A stretch of 64,000 bases of DNA, from assembly GCA_943371245.1 (NCBI GenBank), contig CALRTY020000018.1:1-64000 (forward strand). The letters are read 5' to 3'. Below the pieces are notes generated by a model. That model did not search any database and was not told the DNA's origin. It worked only from the letters and a program-made list of their open reading frames with translations. Position numbers and translations under genes: made by a program. The DNA is from UBA5018 sp947463165 (GTDB lineage: Bacteria; Cyanobacteriota; Cyanobacteriia; PCC-6307; Cyanobiaceae). This document shows positions 42,417 to 51,074 of the stretch, in pieces; position 1 is the first letter of the stretch; each line of letters begins with the position of its first letter.

Positions 42417-44156
42417 TCAGGTTCCCATGTGAATCAGCTGCCGCTCGCAGAGCTCGCGGTAACGACCGCCTAGGGCCATCAGCTGCTGATGGCTGCCGCT
42501 CTCCACCACTCGCCCGCCGTCGAGCACCAGGATCTGGTCCGCCCCCTGCACGGTGGCCAACCGGTGGGCAATCACCAGCACGGTGCGTCCGGCCATGGCC
42601 TGGTTGAGTCCCTGTTGAACCGCAGCTTCTGATTCGGCGTCCAGGGCGCTGGTGGCCTCATCCAGCAGCAGCACCGCCGGGTTTCCCAACACTGCGCGGG
42701 CAATGGCCAACCGTTGCAATTGCCCGCCTGAGAAGTTGCCGCCGCGCTCCTCCACCCGACTGGCGTAGCCAGCCGGCAGGGCCTCGATAAAGCCGGCGGC
42801 ATTGGCCAATCTGGCCGCTTCGCGAATCTGCGCTGGGCTGGCGGGCCTGCCAAAGGCAATCGCTTCGGCCACCGTGCCGGAGAAAACACTGCTCTGCTGG
42901 GGCACTAGGGCCAGGGCCTGGCGCAGATCCCTGGCCCGCAGGTCGGCGAGATTGTGGCCATCCAGCAATACTCGACCGGACTGGGCGGTGTAAAAGCGCA
43001 ATAGCAGCGAAAAAAGGGTGCTTTTGCCGGCTCCTGAAGGGCCCACCAGGGCTACCACCTGGCCAGGCTTCACCTTCAAGTTGAGATCGTGCAGCACCGG
43101 TTGGGCGGCGCTGTAACCAAAGCTCACCCCTTCCAGCACCAGTTCACCGCGCAAGCTGCTCAGGGGCAGGGCGGCGGCGTGATCGGGGGGCTCCACCGGC
43201 TCCCGCTCAATTTGCTCCAGCCGCGCCAGGGAGGCCTTGCCCTGCTGAAACTCGTTGAAATTGGTAGTTAGGTGGCCGATCGGATCGATCAGCATCAGCA
43301 GGGCTGCCACATAACTGCTGAAGCCCTGGCTGTCCAGTCCCCCGGCCTGGATGCGCGCCGCGCCGATCAGCAACACGGCCAGGATGCCGGCCGCCTCAAT
43401 AAAGCCCACCACCGGATGCTGCATGGCCAACAGCTGCAGGGTGCGGTAGCGAGCCCGGCGATGCAGATCAATCTCGTGATCAAAGCGCTGCTGCAGCCAG
43501 GGTTCGGCGGCGAAGGCCCGCACCAGCGGCAGGCCGCCAATCGCTTCGGCCAGTAGAGCGGCCAGATCGCTCACCTGCTTCTGGCTCCTTTCTGCAGCGG
43601 CCATCACCCGCGCCCCGAAAACGCTCACCATCAGCACCACCAGTGGCGCTAGCAGCAGGGTGCCCAGGGCCAGGGGCCAGTCGAGCCAGATCATGTATCC
43701 CAGTACCACCACCAGCTGCAAGGCCGAGGGGGTGCTGTCCTGGATCGTCTTGTAAATCACCTCGCCGACGCGATCGGCATCCTCGGTGAGGCGGTAGGTG
43801 AGATCGCCGGCGGAAAGTTTTTCCAGGGCCCCGAAATCGAGTCGCTGCAACCGGGCAAACAGCCGCCGTCTCAACTCTTGACTCACCTGCAAGGCCGGCC
43901 CGGCCAGCAGGGTGTCCTGGCCGAACTGGGCCAGTTTCTGCACCAGGAACACCGCCAGGGAGGCGGCGATGATCTTGAGCACCTGGCTAAAAGCACCGGC
44001 ACCAATGGCCGGGATCAGCTGACCGGCCAGCCAGGCCAGCAGCGGCCAACAGCCCACAAACACGGCCATGCAAAGGCCACCCGCCAACAGGCGGCGACGG
44101 TGGGGCCTCAGCAACGGCCACAGTCTGCGGAAGCCGGCCGGCGAAAATGCGAGCAT
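42417..44156 (-). CDS. ABC exporter, fused permease-ATPase (MsbA type)
   Basis: A 579-aa half-transporter. Six membrane spans (about 20-300) with LSAGDLTYRLTEDADRVGEVI as the coupling-helix region. The nucleotide-binding domain has Walker A GPSGAGKSTLF near 366, Q-loop VPQQSSVFSGTV, signature NFSGGQLQRLAIARA and Walker B VLLLDEATSALD. As a homodimer it would export a lipid, peptide or drug; substrate unknown. Its ATG (44156) is only 20 bp from the divergent S4-protein ATG (44177), so the promoters must overlap coding DNA. Confidence 0.92.
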   Translation of the reverse strand: MLAFSPAGFRRLWPLLRPHRRRLLAGGLCMAVFVGCWPLLAWLAGQLIPAIGAGAFSQVLKIIAASLAVFLVQKLAQFGQDTLLAGPALQVSQELRRRLFARLQRLDFGALEKLSAGDLTYRLTEDADRVGEVIYKTIQDSTPSALQLVVVLGYMIWLDWPLALGTLLLAPLVVLMVSVFGARVMAAAERSQKQVSDLAALLAEAIGGLPLVRAFAAEPWLQQRFDHEIDLHRRARYRTLQLLAMQHPVVGFIEAAGILAVLLIGAARIQAGGLDSQGFSSYVAALLMLIDPIGHLTTNFNEFQQGKASLARLEQIEREPVEPPDHAAALPLSSLRGELVLEGVSFGYSAAQPVLHDLNLKVKPGQVVALVGPSGAGKSTLFSLLLRFYTAQSGRVLLDGHNLADLRARDLRQALALVPQQSSVFSGTVAEAIAFGRPASPAQIREAARLANAAGFIEALPAGYASRVEERGGNFSGGQLQRLAIARAVLGNPAVLLLDEATSALDAESEAAVQQGLNQAMAGRTVLVIAHRLATVQGADQILVLDGGRVVESGSHQQLMALGGRYRELCERQLIHMGT

Positions 44157-44176
44157 GGCAAGACACTAATCGCCGC

Positions 44177-44377
44177 ATGAAACTCGACCAGTTCCTGAAA
44201 TTCCAAGGCCTGGTGGGTACCGGCGGCGAAGCCAAGCTGCGCATCCAACGCGGCGATGTCCGCGTCAACGGTGCCATTGAGCTGCGGCGTGGTCGTCACC
44301 TGGCCCCAGGGGACGCCGTGGCCATCGACGGCCAGGAACTGATCCTCCAGTCGATCAGGCCAGCCAGCACGAGCTGA
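44177..44377 (+). CDS. S4-domain RNA-binding protein (YbcJ/RlbA type)
   Basis: A 66-aa protein from ATG 44177 (an upstream start at 44147 would run into the divergent gene). Almost the whole protein is an S4 fold: MKLDQFLKFQGLVGTGGEAK, then LRIQRGDVRVNGAIELRRGRHL and DAVAIDGQELIL. Small S4 proteins bind structured RNA such as rRNA or tRNA. Its role is otherwise unknown. Confidence 0.9.
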   Translation: MKLDQFLKFQGLVGTGGEAKLRIQRGDVRVNGAIELRRGRHLAPGDAVAIDGQELILQSIRPASTS

Positions 44378-44387
44378 GCAAGCCCAC

Positions 44388-44431
44388 TGGCTTGACCTGA
44401 GCAGGTCTGTGGCTTGACCTGAGCAGGTCTG
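44388..44431. repeat. Perfect 22-bp tandem duplication after the S4 gene
   Basis: 44388-44409 is repeated exactly at 44410-44431 (unit starts TGGCTTGACCTGAGCAGG), beginning 10 bp after the stop codon. Confidence 0.95.
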
Positions 44432-44516
44432 CTCCTCTACGCCAGGGCGGGGCGTGGGGACTTCACTAGACCACGGCAGTTTAGCCTTAATCGCTTATGA
44501 ATCGGGGAGTTCTGAG

Positions 44517-45257
44517 GTGCGGCAGACCGTCATCGCTGGCAACTGGAAGATGCACATGTCCTGCGCGGAGACGCGCAGCTTTGCCGCCAGCTTTCGCCCT
44601 CTGATTGCCAATCTGCCGGACGACCGTCAGATCGTCCTGGCCCCCCCCTTCACGGCCATCCCCACCCTTTGCCGCCACCTGGAGGGTGCTGGGGTGGCCA
44701 TCGCCGCCCAGAACGTGCACTGGGAAGACCAGGGTGCCTACACCGGCATGGTGTCTGCTCCCATGCTGGTGGAGCACGGGGTGAGCCACGCGATCGTGGG
44801 CCACAGCGAGCCCCGCAAATACTTCAGCGAAAGCGATGAGCAGATTAATCTGCGGGCCCGCAATGCCCAACGCCATGGACTAATCCCCATCCTTTGCGTG
44901 GGGGAGAGCCTCGATCAGCGAGATGCTCAAGAAACAGAACGGGTGATCCACCGCCAGATTGAACAGGGTCTCGATGGTGTGGATCCTCTACAGCTGATAG
45001 TGGCATATGAGCCGATCTGGGCTATTGGCACTGGCAAAACTTGCCCCGCGGAAGAGGCGAATAGGGTCTGCGGTTTAATCCGCCGCTGGGTTGGTCAAGA
45101 AGATCTAGTGGTCCAGTACGGGGGCTCGGTGAACCCCGCCACAATCGATGGCTTGATGGCCCAGGACCAAATTGATGGGGTGCTCGTGGGGGGAGCATCC
45201 CTGGATCCCATCAGCTTTGCCCGCATCGTTAACTACCAAGCGCCGGTACCGGCCTGA
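44517..45257 (+). CDS. tpiA: Triose-phosphate isomerase
   Basis: A 246-aa TIM barrel from GTG 44517, just before QTVIAGNWKMHMS; the ATG-like extension from 44454 has no conserved residues. Catalytic elements: Lys in GNWKM, His in IVGHSEPRKYF (the family usually has GHSERR), Glu in VAYEPIWAIGTGK, and the phosphate loop VVQYGGSVNP. It interconverts dihydroxyacetone phosphate and glyceraldehyde 3-phosphate in glycolysis and the Calvin cycle. It lies upstream of folP, codirectional, separated by a repeat-rich spacer of 270 bp. Confidence 0.96.
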   Translation: MRQTVIAGNWKMHMSCAETRSFAASFRPLIANLPDDRQIVLAPPFTAIPTLCRHLEGAGVAIAAQNVHWEDQGAYTGMVSAPMLVEHGVSHAIVGHSEPRKYFSESDEQINLRARNAQRHGLIPILCVGESLDQRDAQETERVIHRQIEQGLDGVDPLQLIVAYEPIWAIGTGKTCPAEEANRVCGLIRRWVGQEDLVVQYGGSVNPATIDGLMAQDQIDGVLVGGASLDPISFARIVNYQAPVPA

Positions 45258-45277
45258 GATTGGCTGACTGAAAATTG

Positions 45278-45350
45278 CCCAGCTGGCCTATAAAACCCCA
45301 GCTGGCCTGCCAAAAAACCCCAGCCCAGCCCAGCCCAGCTCAGCCCAGCT
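45278..45350. repeat. CCCAGCTGGCCT / CCCAG tandem repeats after tpiA
   Basis: CCCAGCTGGCCT-based units at 45278 and 45297 run into a CCCAG array (45318-45350) that ends before the folP region. Confidence 0.8.
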
Positions 45351-45465
45351 CGAAGCCCAACCTCTATCGGGCAGTTTTTGATACTGACTGTATATCACAG
45401 TCGATAAACAGTTTGGCCTGGGCCCCGGGGACGGGTGGCCCATTAACGGGTTGCCCATTAAGTAT

Positions 45466-45490
45466 TTCAATTCAATTCAATTCAATTCAA
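45466..45490. repeat. (TTCAA)5 microsatellite 40 bp upstream of folP
   Basis: Five perfect TTCAA units followed by the variant TTCGA. A pentamer array at this distance lies in the likely 5' UTR or promoter. Confidence 0.95.
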
Positions 45491-45530
45491 TTCGATCCGG
45501 CGCCGCTCCTCTGTCCGCCCCGCCGCCCGC

Positions 45531-46454
45531 ATGTTCCCCACCAGTGACCCGCGAGCGGGGAGTGCCAACCCCGCCAACGCCCCAGCAGAGCCGGTGAAAC
45601 CATCGCCAGAGCACTCCTTAGGCCTGGCGCCAACACAGCTAGATCCCTTGCCGGCCGGGCGCACGCTGGTGATGGGCATTCTCAATTTGACGCCCGATTC
45701 GTTCAGCGATGGCGGTCGTTTTGATCGCCCCGCAGCCGCCCTGGCCCAGGCGAGCCGCCTGCTGGCCCAGGGGGCGGACCTGCTCGATCTGGGCGGTCAG
45801 AGCAGTCGGCCCGGCGCGGTGAGGATCAGCACGGAAGCTGAGCTTGAGCGGGTGGTGCCGATGGTGCGGGCGATCCGCCAACTGCATCCGCAAGCGGTGC
45901 TGTCGGTGGACACCGATCGGGCAGCGGTAGCGGCAGCGGCCCTGGCAGCTGGTGCCCACTGGCTCAACGACGTCAGTGGCGGTAGACGAGATCCAGACAT
46001 CCTGGCCGTGGCCGCGGCGGTGGGTTGCCCCTATGTGCTGATGCATAGCCGTGGGGACAGCCTCTCGATGGATCGTCTCGCCGTCTATGGAGATGTGGTG
46101 GCCGAGGTGCGTCAGGAACTGATGGCAGCCACAGATCTGGCCCTGGCGGCTGGGATAGCCCCGCAGCGGATCATCTGGGATCCCGGCATCGGTTTTGCCA
46201 AGACCACGGCCCAAAACCTGGCGCTGCTTAAAGGGCTAGGTGAATTGCGGCGCGAGGGTTTTCCGCTGCTGGTGGGGCCATCCCGAAAGCGCTTCATCGG
46301 CGAGGTGCTGCAGCAGCCCAGGCCCAGGGCAAGGCTTTGGGGTACTGCGGCCGTCTGCGCCCAGGCGATTGGCGCCGGTGCCCAGATCCTGCGGGTGCAC
46401 GATGTGGGGGCGATTGTGCAGGTGGCGCGCATGGCAGATGCGCTGCGGGCCTGA
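45531..46454 (+). CDS. folP: Dihydropteroate synthase
   Basis: A 307-aa enzyme. The pterin/pyrophosphate site LVMGILNLTPDSFSDGGRF starts near residue 46. DLLDLGGQSSRPGAV, SVDTDRAAVAAAA, LNDVSGGRRD, IIWDPGIGFAKT and LLVGPSRKRFIG complete the family motifs. It joins p-aminobenzoate to hydroxymethyl-dihydropterin diphosphate in folate synthesis. The first 40 residues are an unconserved Pro/Ala extension. It converges with the minor-pilin operon, 19 bp between stops. Confidence 0.96.
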   Translation: MFPTSDPRAGSANPANAPAEPVKPSPEHSLGLAPTQLDPLPAGRTLVMGILNLTPDSFSDGGRFDRPAAALAQASRLLAQGADLLDLGGQSSRPGAVRISTEAELERVVPMVRAIRQLHPQAVLSVDTDRAAVAAAALAAGAHWLNDVSGGRRDPDILAVAAAVGCPYVLMHSRGDSLSMDRLAVYGDVVAEVRQELMAATDLALAAGIAPQRIIWDPGIGFAKTTAQNLALLKGLGELRREGFPLLVGPSRKRFIGEVLQQPRPRARLWGTAAVCAQAIGAGAQILRVHDVGAIVQVARMADALRA

Positions 46455-46473
46455 GCCAGCCCAGGCCAGATAT

Positions 46474-47175
46474 CTATTGGAAGGATCTCACTGCGGCATA
46501 GCCACGGTTCACTATGGATTGGGAACTGGAATTGGAGTTTGCGAAGGATTGGCTTATCTCAATTTGCAGTATTGTAGCTTTTGCTTTGGGTATTGCGGTT
46601 GAATCTATCTTTACCCCTTCCTTGCTGGTTGTAAGTCCATCTAGGACTACATGGCTGTCGGGATTGCGAGCGGCCTTCAGTAATCCGTTCAGATCGTAGT
46701 TGGGGCCGCAACGCATTAATACAGTGTTGCGCCAGATGGGCTCCGGTTTCGTATCTAGTGAATAGCTGATTATCCCTTGGGGAGTCTGCATATACAGTAC
46801 TACTTTGCGAGTGCTTCCATTCAGGCCGCAAATGCTGGGAGCATTGCCAATCACACTACGGCTAGCCTGCTGGGCCTGGTCCAGTTCGCTGCGCATCATC
46901 TCCAATACCCGTAGGGTGGCGGCACTCTCGCGCCATTTCCGCGCTAAGCGAACGCTGTTACTCGTTTCCGCCACCAAGGCATCGATGATAACCATGCCGA
47001 TCATCATTCCCAGGCTCATGCCCGCTAGCAGCTCCACCAGGGTGAAGCCCCTCTTGGTTGAAAAGCGGTCGGGGAGCCGATGTCGACGTTGCTGCCAACG
47101 CCGCTGCCGCAGCCTATAGCATGCTGTCCATGAATTTACAGCCATTGGTGTCAAAGTCTTGAATCCGGTTTGCAT
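46474..47175 (-). CDS. Minor pilin / pseudopilin, PilW-like
   Basis: A 233-aa prepilin. The type III signal is KRGFTLVELLAGMSLGMMIG: Gly at -1, Phe +1 and Glu +5 followed by the hydrophobic helix. Its leader of about 40 residues is long and basic. A helix with RKWRESAATLRVLEMMRSELDQAQ follows, then a strand-rich C-terminal half; this is the PilW/GspJ type of minor pilin. The start (ATG 47175) overlaps the upstream pilin gene by 25 bp; an ATG at 47145 would avoid this. Last gene of the four-gene leftward operon. Confidence 0.85.
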   Translation of the reverse strand: MQTGFKTLTPMAVNSWTACYRLRQRRWQQRRHRLPDRFSTKRGFTLVELLAGMSLGMMIGMVIIDALVAETSNSVRLARKWRESAATLRVLEMMRSELDQAQQASRSVIGNAPSICGLNGSTRKVVLYMQTPQGIISYSLDTKPEPIWRNTVLMRCGPNYDLNGLLKAARNPDSHVVLDGLTTSKEGVKIDSTAIPKAKATILQIEISQSFANSNSSSQSIVNRGYAAVRSFQ

Positions 47176-47783
47176 TTTTCAGGAGCTGGAGATTGGCTAC
47201 TAAAGCCACCGTCATAGCTGCCAGTGCGCGTCACCCCCATCACAGATGACACCACCACACAGCGCACCAGATCGGTACCAGCGATGGCCAGCACGGCAGT
47301 GCCGCCGCTGTTGATAAGGCCATTGGCGGTGAAGATCACCGGGCCTGAAAAATTATGAGACAATTGCAACTGAGCTTGACCAGGCCAACCCGTCGACTCC
47401 ATTAGCTGCAGGCTGACCACATCGCAAGGGGCGGGGTTGCTACTAACGGGCTGAGCCCAGCCAGAGGCGGAGCCTGCGGATGTGAGTTGCAGGGCACAGG
47501 CTGCTCCCTGCTTGCGGGCCGCATCGCGCCCTTTTTCCAAGCCTAAGATAAAGCGACGGGCAGCTCCTTCCAGCTGCTGTCTTTTCAGATAACCGCTGCC
47601 AGCGTTAAGCCCCAGAGTAGTCAACAGCCCCAGGATTATTACTCCTAACAGCAATTCAGGTAGGGTGAACCCCCTCGCCTGGCGCGAACAAGACAGGGAC
47701 TGTCTATGGGGCTTAAGACAGCAATCGCCAACTGATCTTAAATCGTCATTGGCATTAATTGCATAAATTGAGGTTCGATTCAT
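47151..47783 (-). CDS. Minor pseudopilin, GspH/FimT-like
   Basis: From ATG 47783 about 210 aa (the frame opens at 47915). Prepilin site ARGFTLPELLLGVIILGLLTTLGL has Glu +5. It is followed by QQLEGAARRFILGLEKGRDAARKQG, the helix of GspH/FimT proteins, and a strand-rich domain with two Cys pairs. Such subunits prime the tip of type IV pili or type II pseudopili. It is separated from the next upstream pilin gene by about 140 bp if this start is right, or 9 bp if it begins at 47915. Confidence 0.85.
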   Translation of the reverse strand: MNRTSIYAINANDDLRSVGDCCLKPHRQSLSCSRQARGFTLPELLLGVIILGLLTTLGLNAGSGYLKRQQLEGAARRFILGLEKGRDAARKQGAACALQLTSAGSASGWAQPVSSNPAPCDVVSLQLMESTGWPGQAQLQLSHNFSGPVIFTANGLINSGGTAVLAIAGTDLVRCVVVSSVMGVTRTGSYDGGFSSQSPAPEKCKPDSRL

Positions 47784-47924
47784 GGTCGGGATTCGAATAC
47801 ATCTTTGAAGGTGAATAAATTGTTGTCGCCAGAATGAACTTTTTCTAGCCAAGTCTAGGCTAATGGCCCATGCTGGCAGGTCAAATAAGGCAAGCTCGCA
47901 AGAGACTGTCACCAAGGGGGCTGC

Positions 47925-48317
47925 CTAGCTGCTGCAGAGCCCATAGGCCGCTGGGCTGAGCGTGCGCTGGCGTGGGGCCAGATTGCTAGCCTCAACCTCA
48001 ACTACTACTAGGCTACCCAGGACAGTTGCCGAGCGCGTCACGTCGCTGGGAACTGAAGCCTCATTTATCTTCTGAGCCAGGGCAATAGCTGCTGAGCTGC
48101 AATCAGCAATGGGAAATGGAGAGGTAAGTGGCTGACTTAAGCTGCTAGGTACCTCCTGGCTGATCAGCATGGCGGCATCGGCATGGGCAGCCGATAAAAA
48201 TTGCTGGCTTCGGTTTGGATCTTCGCTGAATTTAGTGATGTATGCATCGATCTGCACGGATGCAAGTAATGCAATAAAGAAAATTACCCCAGCCGTAAGT
48301 GGTTCCAGTAAATTCAT
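47925..48317 (-). CDS. Pilin-like minor subunit lacking a leader peptide
   Basis: A 130-aa protein starting MNLLEPLTAGVIFFIALLAS. It looks like a mature pilin: Glu at position 5 and an N-terminal hydrophobic helix, but no prepilin leader. Upstream in the same frame there is a stop and no ATG/GTG/TTG between it and this ATG. Its start overlaps the previous gene by 4 bp (ATGA). The C-terminal part has two Cys (DCSSAA, GLCSS). The role as a PilV-like minor pilin is inferred from position. Confidence 0.7.
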   Translation of the reverse strand: MNLLEPLTAGVIFFIALLASVQIDAYITKFSEDPNRSQQFLSAAHADAAMLISQEVPSSLSQPLTSPFPIADCSSAAIALAQKINEASVPSDVTRSATVLGSLVVVEVEASNLAPRQRTLSPAAYGLCSS

Positions 48318-48784
48318 GGCGTTACTCCCAGAAGTCTCGGTGGATCGACGCTTGAGTCGATAGATAGAGTGAATGTTTTTAGGGTGTCCTTTGAGTTAGA
48401 TCCAGGATTCCAGCTGAGCGTGAGATCGGCGCTGGAGGATTGAGTGTCCGAATCATTTTGGCTGTATTTGTAATCGATCACCTGGTATGTGCCACCAGAG
48501 ATTGAGCCAGTGAGATATGGCGATTTGGTTACATAGCATTTTTCATCATCCCATTTTCTGTAATCTTTTTTGATTAGGCAATTCCCGCTTAGTTGTAGCG
48601 CCCCAGCCACTACCTGTGCTGAGGATGCCAGGGCGTCTTCCTTGGTGCGGCTCTTTAGTGATATCGAGTCACTCATGTGTCGTTGAAGCGCAACACCCTG
48701 CACAGACAAGCTTCCCAATAGCAAGACGAGGGACATAAGCACGGCTAGAGGCAACATGAAACCAACCTCCCCAGAGATATCCAT
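48314..48784 (-). CDS. Pilin-like protein, PilX-like
   Basis: The frame is open from 48931, but the ATG at 48784 gives MDISGEVGFMLPLAVLMSLVLLL: Gly at -1 and Phe +1, with Leu instead of Glu at +5, as in PilX-type minor pilins. The mature part of about 150 aa contains a Cys pair (NCLIKKDYRKWDDEKCYV) likely to form a disulfide, then strands. First gene of the four-gene operon; its stop overlaps the next start. Confidence 0.75.
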   Translation of the reverse strand: MDISGEVGFMLPLAVLMSLVLLLGSLSVQGVALQRHMSDSISLKSRTKEDALASSAQVVAGALQLSGNCLIKKDYRKWDDEKCYVTKSPYLTGSISGGTYQVIDYKYSQNDSDTQSSSADLTLSWNPGSNSKDTLKTFTLSIDSSVDPPRLLGVTP

Positions 48785-49115
48785 TCTTACTCCCCGTCGG
48801 CCCAATCCACAAGTAGGCCGCCCAGCCAGATGCCGCCTAGATAAACGCTGCGCTGGCAGCTGAGACTGGGCGACCAGGCGCCGGCGAGATCGCGACATGG
48901 AGCCACGGGCTATCGAGAATCTATAAATCAAAGACTGGCGGGCAGGCGATCTATGCCAAAATATGGGTGAAAAAGACGAGCAAAGCTGAATTATTTCATC
49001 AAAGTTGCCGCATAATTGCGCCAGTTAGCATCAAAATGTTGCAAAGCGCTATGGAGAGCTTGGTTGGAGAGCTTCGGCATTCAGTCAAGCTAGTTCGGCC
49101 GTGAGACACTCCGCG

Positions 49116-50930
49116 CTAGCTGGGTTGATTTAATTTTAGCACAGCCATGAAGGCTTCCTGGGGAACTTCTACTTTCCCCATCGCTTTCATGCGCTTTTTG
49201 CCCTTGGCCTGCTTCTGGAGCAGTTTCTTCTTGCGCGATATATCTCCGCCATAGCACTTTGCTAGCACGTCTTTGCGGATGGCGCTAATGCTTTCGCTGG
49301 CAATAATGCGGCTGCCGATGGATGCCTGGATTGGAATTTTGAACTGTTGCCTAGGGATCAGTTCCTTTAGTTTTTCCACCAGGCCTTTGCCCACATTATA
49401 CGCCTTATCCCGGTGCACGATTGTGGTAAGGGGATCCGCCTTCTCGCCATTAATCAATACATCTAGCCTCACGAGCTCGTTTTTGCGGTAGCCGATGAGC
49501 TGGTATTCCATGGAGGCATATCCCTTGGTGCGACTCTTCATCTGGTCAAAGAAATCGGTTACCACTTCGGCCAGGGGCATTTCGTAGTGAAGGGTTACTC
49601 GGCCAGTGGTGATATATTTCATATCAATAAACTCGCCGCGCCGCTCCTGGCAGAGCTCCATCAGGGCACCATTGTAGGTGTTTGGCGTATAAATTTCCAG
49701 TTTCACATATGGCTCTTCTATCGACTCTCTTTTTTGTGGATCTGGCAGGGTGGCCGGATTGTCCACCATGATCGTGGAGCCGTCCATCATATTTACTTGA
49801 TATATAACGGAGGGAGCGGTAACGATCAGGTCTAGGTCGTACTCCCGCTCTAGCCTCTCCTGCACGATCTCCATGTGCAGTAGGCCCAGGAAGCCACAGC
49901 GGAAGCCAAAGCCCATGGCGCTGCTGGTTTCTGGCTCGTACTTCAGGGCCGCATCAGATAGCTGCAATTTGTCCAGGGCTTCCCGCAAGTCGGGATACTG
50001 GTCGGCATCGGTGGGGAACAGGCCACAAAACACCATCGGCTTGGCCTCGGTGTAGCCAGGCAGGGGCTCACTGGCCGGATTGTTGACCAGGGTGATCGTG
50101 TCGCCCACTCGGGCATCGGCAACGGCCTTGATCGAAGCCGCCAGATAACCCACCTCACCGGCATGCAGAGAATCCACCTGCCTCTGATCGGGTGCCATCA
50201 CGCCCACCTCATCTAGTTCGTAGCTTTTGCCACTGGCCATCAGCAGCACCCGGTCCTTACGGCTGAGCATGCCGCTCATCAGCCTGAAATATACAATTAC
50301 ACCGCGATAGGGGTCGTAATAGGAGTCGAAAATCAACGCCTTGAGCGGCTCTTTAACCCGATCGGCTGGCGCTGGAACCCGATCCACCACCGCCTGCAGG
50401 ATGGCGGACACGCCTAGACCTGTCTTGGCTGAGCAGGCGATCGATTGGGAACAATCCAGGCCGATAATAGACTCAATTTCCTCTTTTATGCGTTCTGGAT
50501 CCGCTCCGGGGAGGTCTATTTTGTTGAGTACGGGAATAATTTCCAGGTCGCTGGCCAGGGCCAGGTAGACATTGGCCAGGGTTTGGGCTTCCACGCCTTG
50601 ACTGGCGTCCACCACCAGCAGAGCCCCTTCACAGGCCTGCAGCGAGCGGCTCACCTCATAGGAAAAGTCTACGTGCCCGGGGGTGTCAATTAGATTCAGG
50701 ATGTAGATTTCCCCGTCGGCAGCTTTATATTCCATCCGGGCGGCCTGGAGCTTAATCGTGATGCCGCGCTCCCGCTCCAGTTCCATATTGTCTAGAAACT
50801 GCTCCTGCATATCGCGTGCCGCCACTGTTCCCGTCTCCTGCAGCAGACGGTCGGCCAGGGTCGACTTGCCATGGTCGATGTGGGCGATAATGCAGAAATT
50901 GCGGATCCGCGAGACGGGAACGTCGGTCAT
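49116..50930 (-). CDS. lepA: Elongation factor 4 (LepA), back-translocating GTPase
   Basis: A 604-aa GTPase: G1 AHIDHGKSTLADRLL, G2 region RERGITIKLQAARM, G3 DTPGHVDF, G4 NKIDLPGAD and G5 SAKTG. After the domains shared with EF-G comes the LepA-specific C-terminal domain with RKDVLAKCYGGDISRKKKLLQKQAKGKKRMK. It acts on stalled or misplaced ribosomes. ATG 50930 is the natural start before DVPVSRIRNFCIIAHIDHG. It lies upstream of, and codirectional with, the pilin operon. Confidence 0.98.
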   Translation of the reverse strand: MTDVPVSRIRNFCIIAHIDHGKSTLADRLLQETGTVAARDMQEQFLDNMELERERGITIKLQAARMEYKAADGEIYILNLIDTPGHVDFSYEVSRSLQACEGALLVVDASQGVEAQTLANVYLALASDLEIIPVLNKIDLPGADPERIKEEIESIIGLDCSQSIACSAKTGLGVSAILQAVVDRVPAPADRVKEPLKALIFDSYYDPYRGVIVYFRLMSGMLSRKDRVLLMASGKSYELDEVGVMAPDQRQVDSLHAGEVGYLAASIKAVADARVGDTITLVNNPASEPLPGYTEAKPMVFCGLFPTDADQYPDLREALDKLQLSDAALKYEPETSSAMGFGFRCGFLGLLHMEIVQERLEREYDLDLIVTAPSVIYQVNMMDGSTIMVDNPATLPDPQKRESIEEPYVKLEIYTPNTYNGALMELCQERRGEFIDMKYITTGRVTLHYEMPLAEVVTDFFDQMKSRTKGYASMEYQLIGYRKNELVRLDVLINGEKADPLTTIVHRDKAYNVGKGLVEKLKELIPRQQFKIPIQASIGSRIIASESISAIRKDVLAKCYGGDISRKKKLLQKQAKGKKRMKAMGKVEVPQEAFMAVLKLNQPS

Positions 50931-51074
50931 TGCGCAGGTATAGGGCCGGCTTCCGCAGTATTCGGCGGGCGCTCGGGAGGTTGATCGATCCTAGGCAGTC
51001 AGCCAGAGGCCTCTGCAGATCGGGCCAGGGCGCACCTGCCTTACCTAAGCTCAAACAACGCACGCCCCTGATCC

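Noticed and set aside
49045..49075. Possible extra end of the dispersed element (GGAGAGCTTGGTTGGAGAGCTTCGG)
   Set aside because: Only a short GAGAGCTT similarity; the core and opposite end are missing, so it was not counted as a copy.
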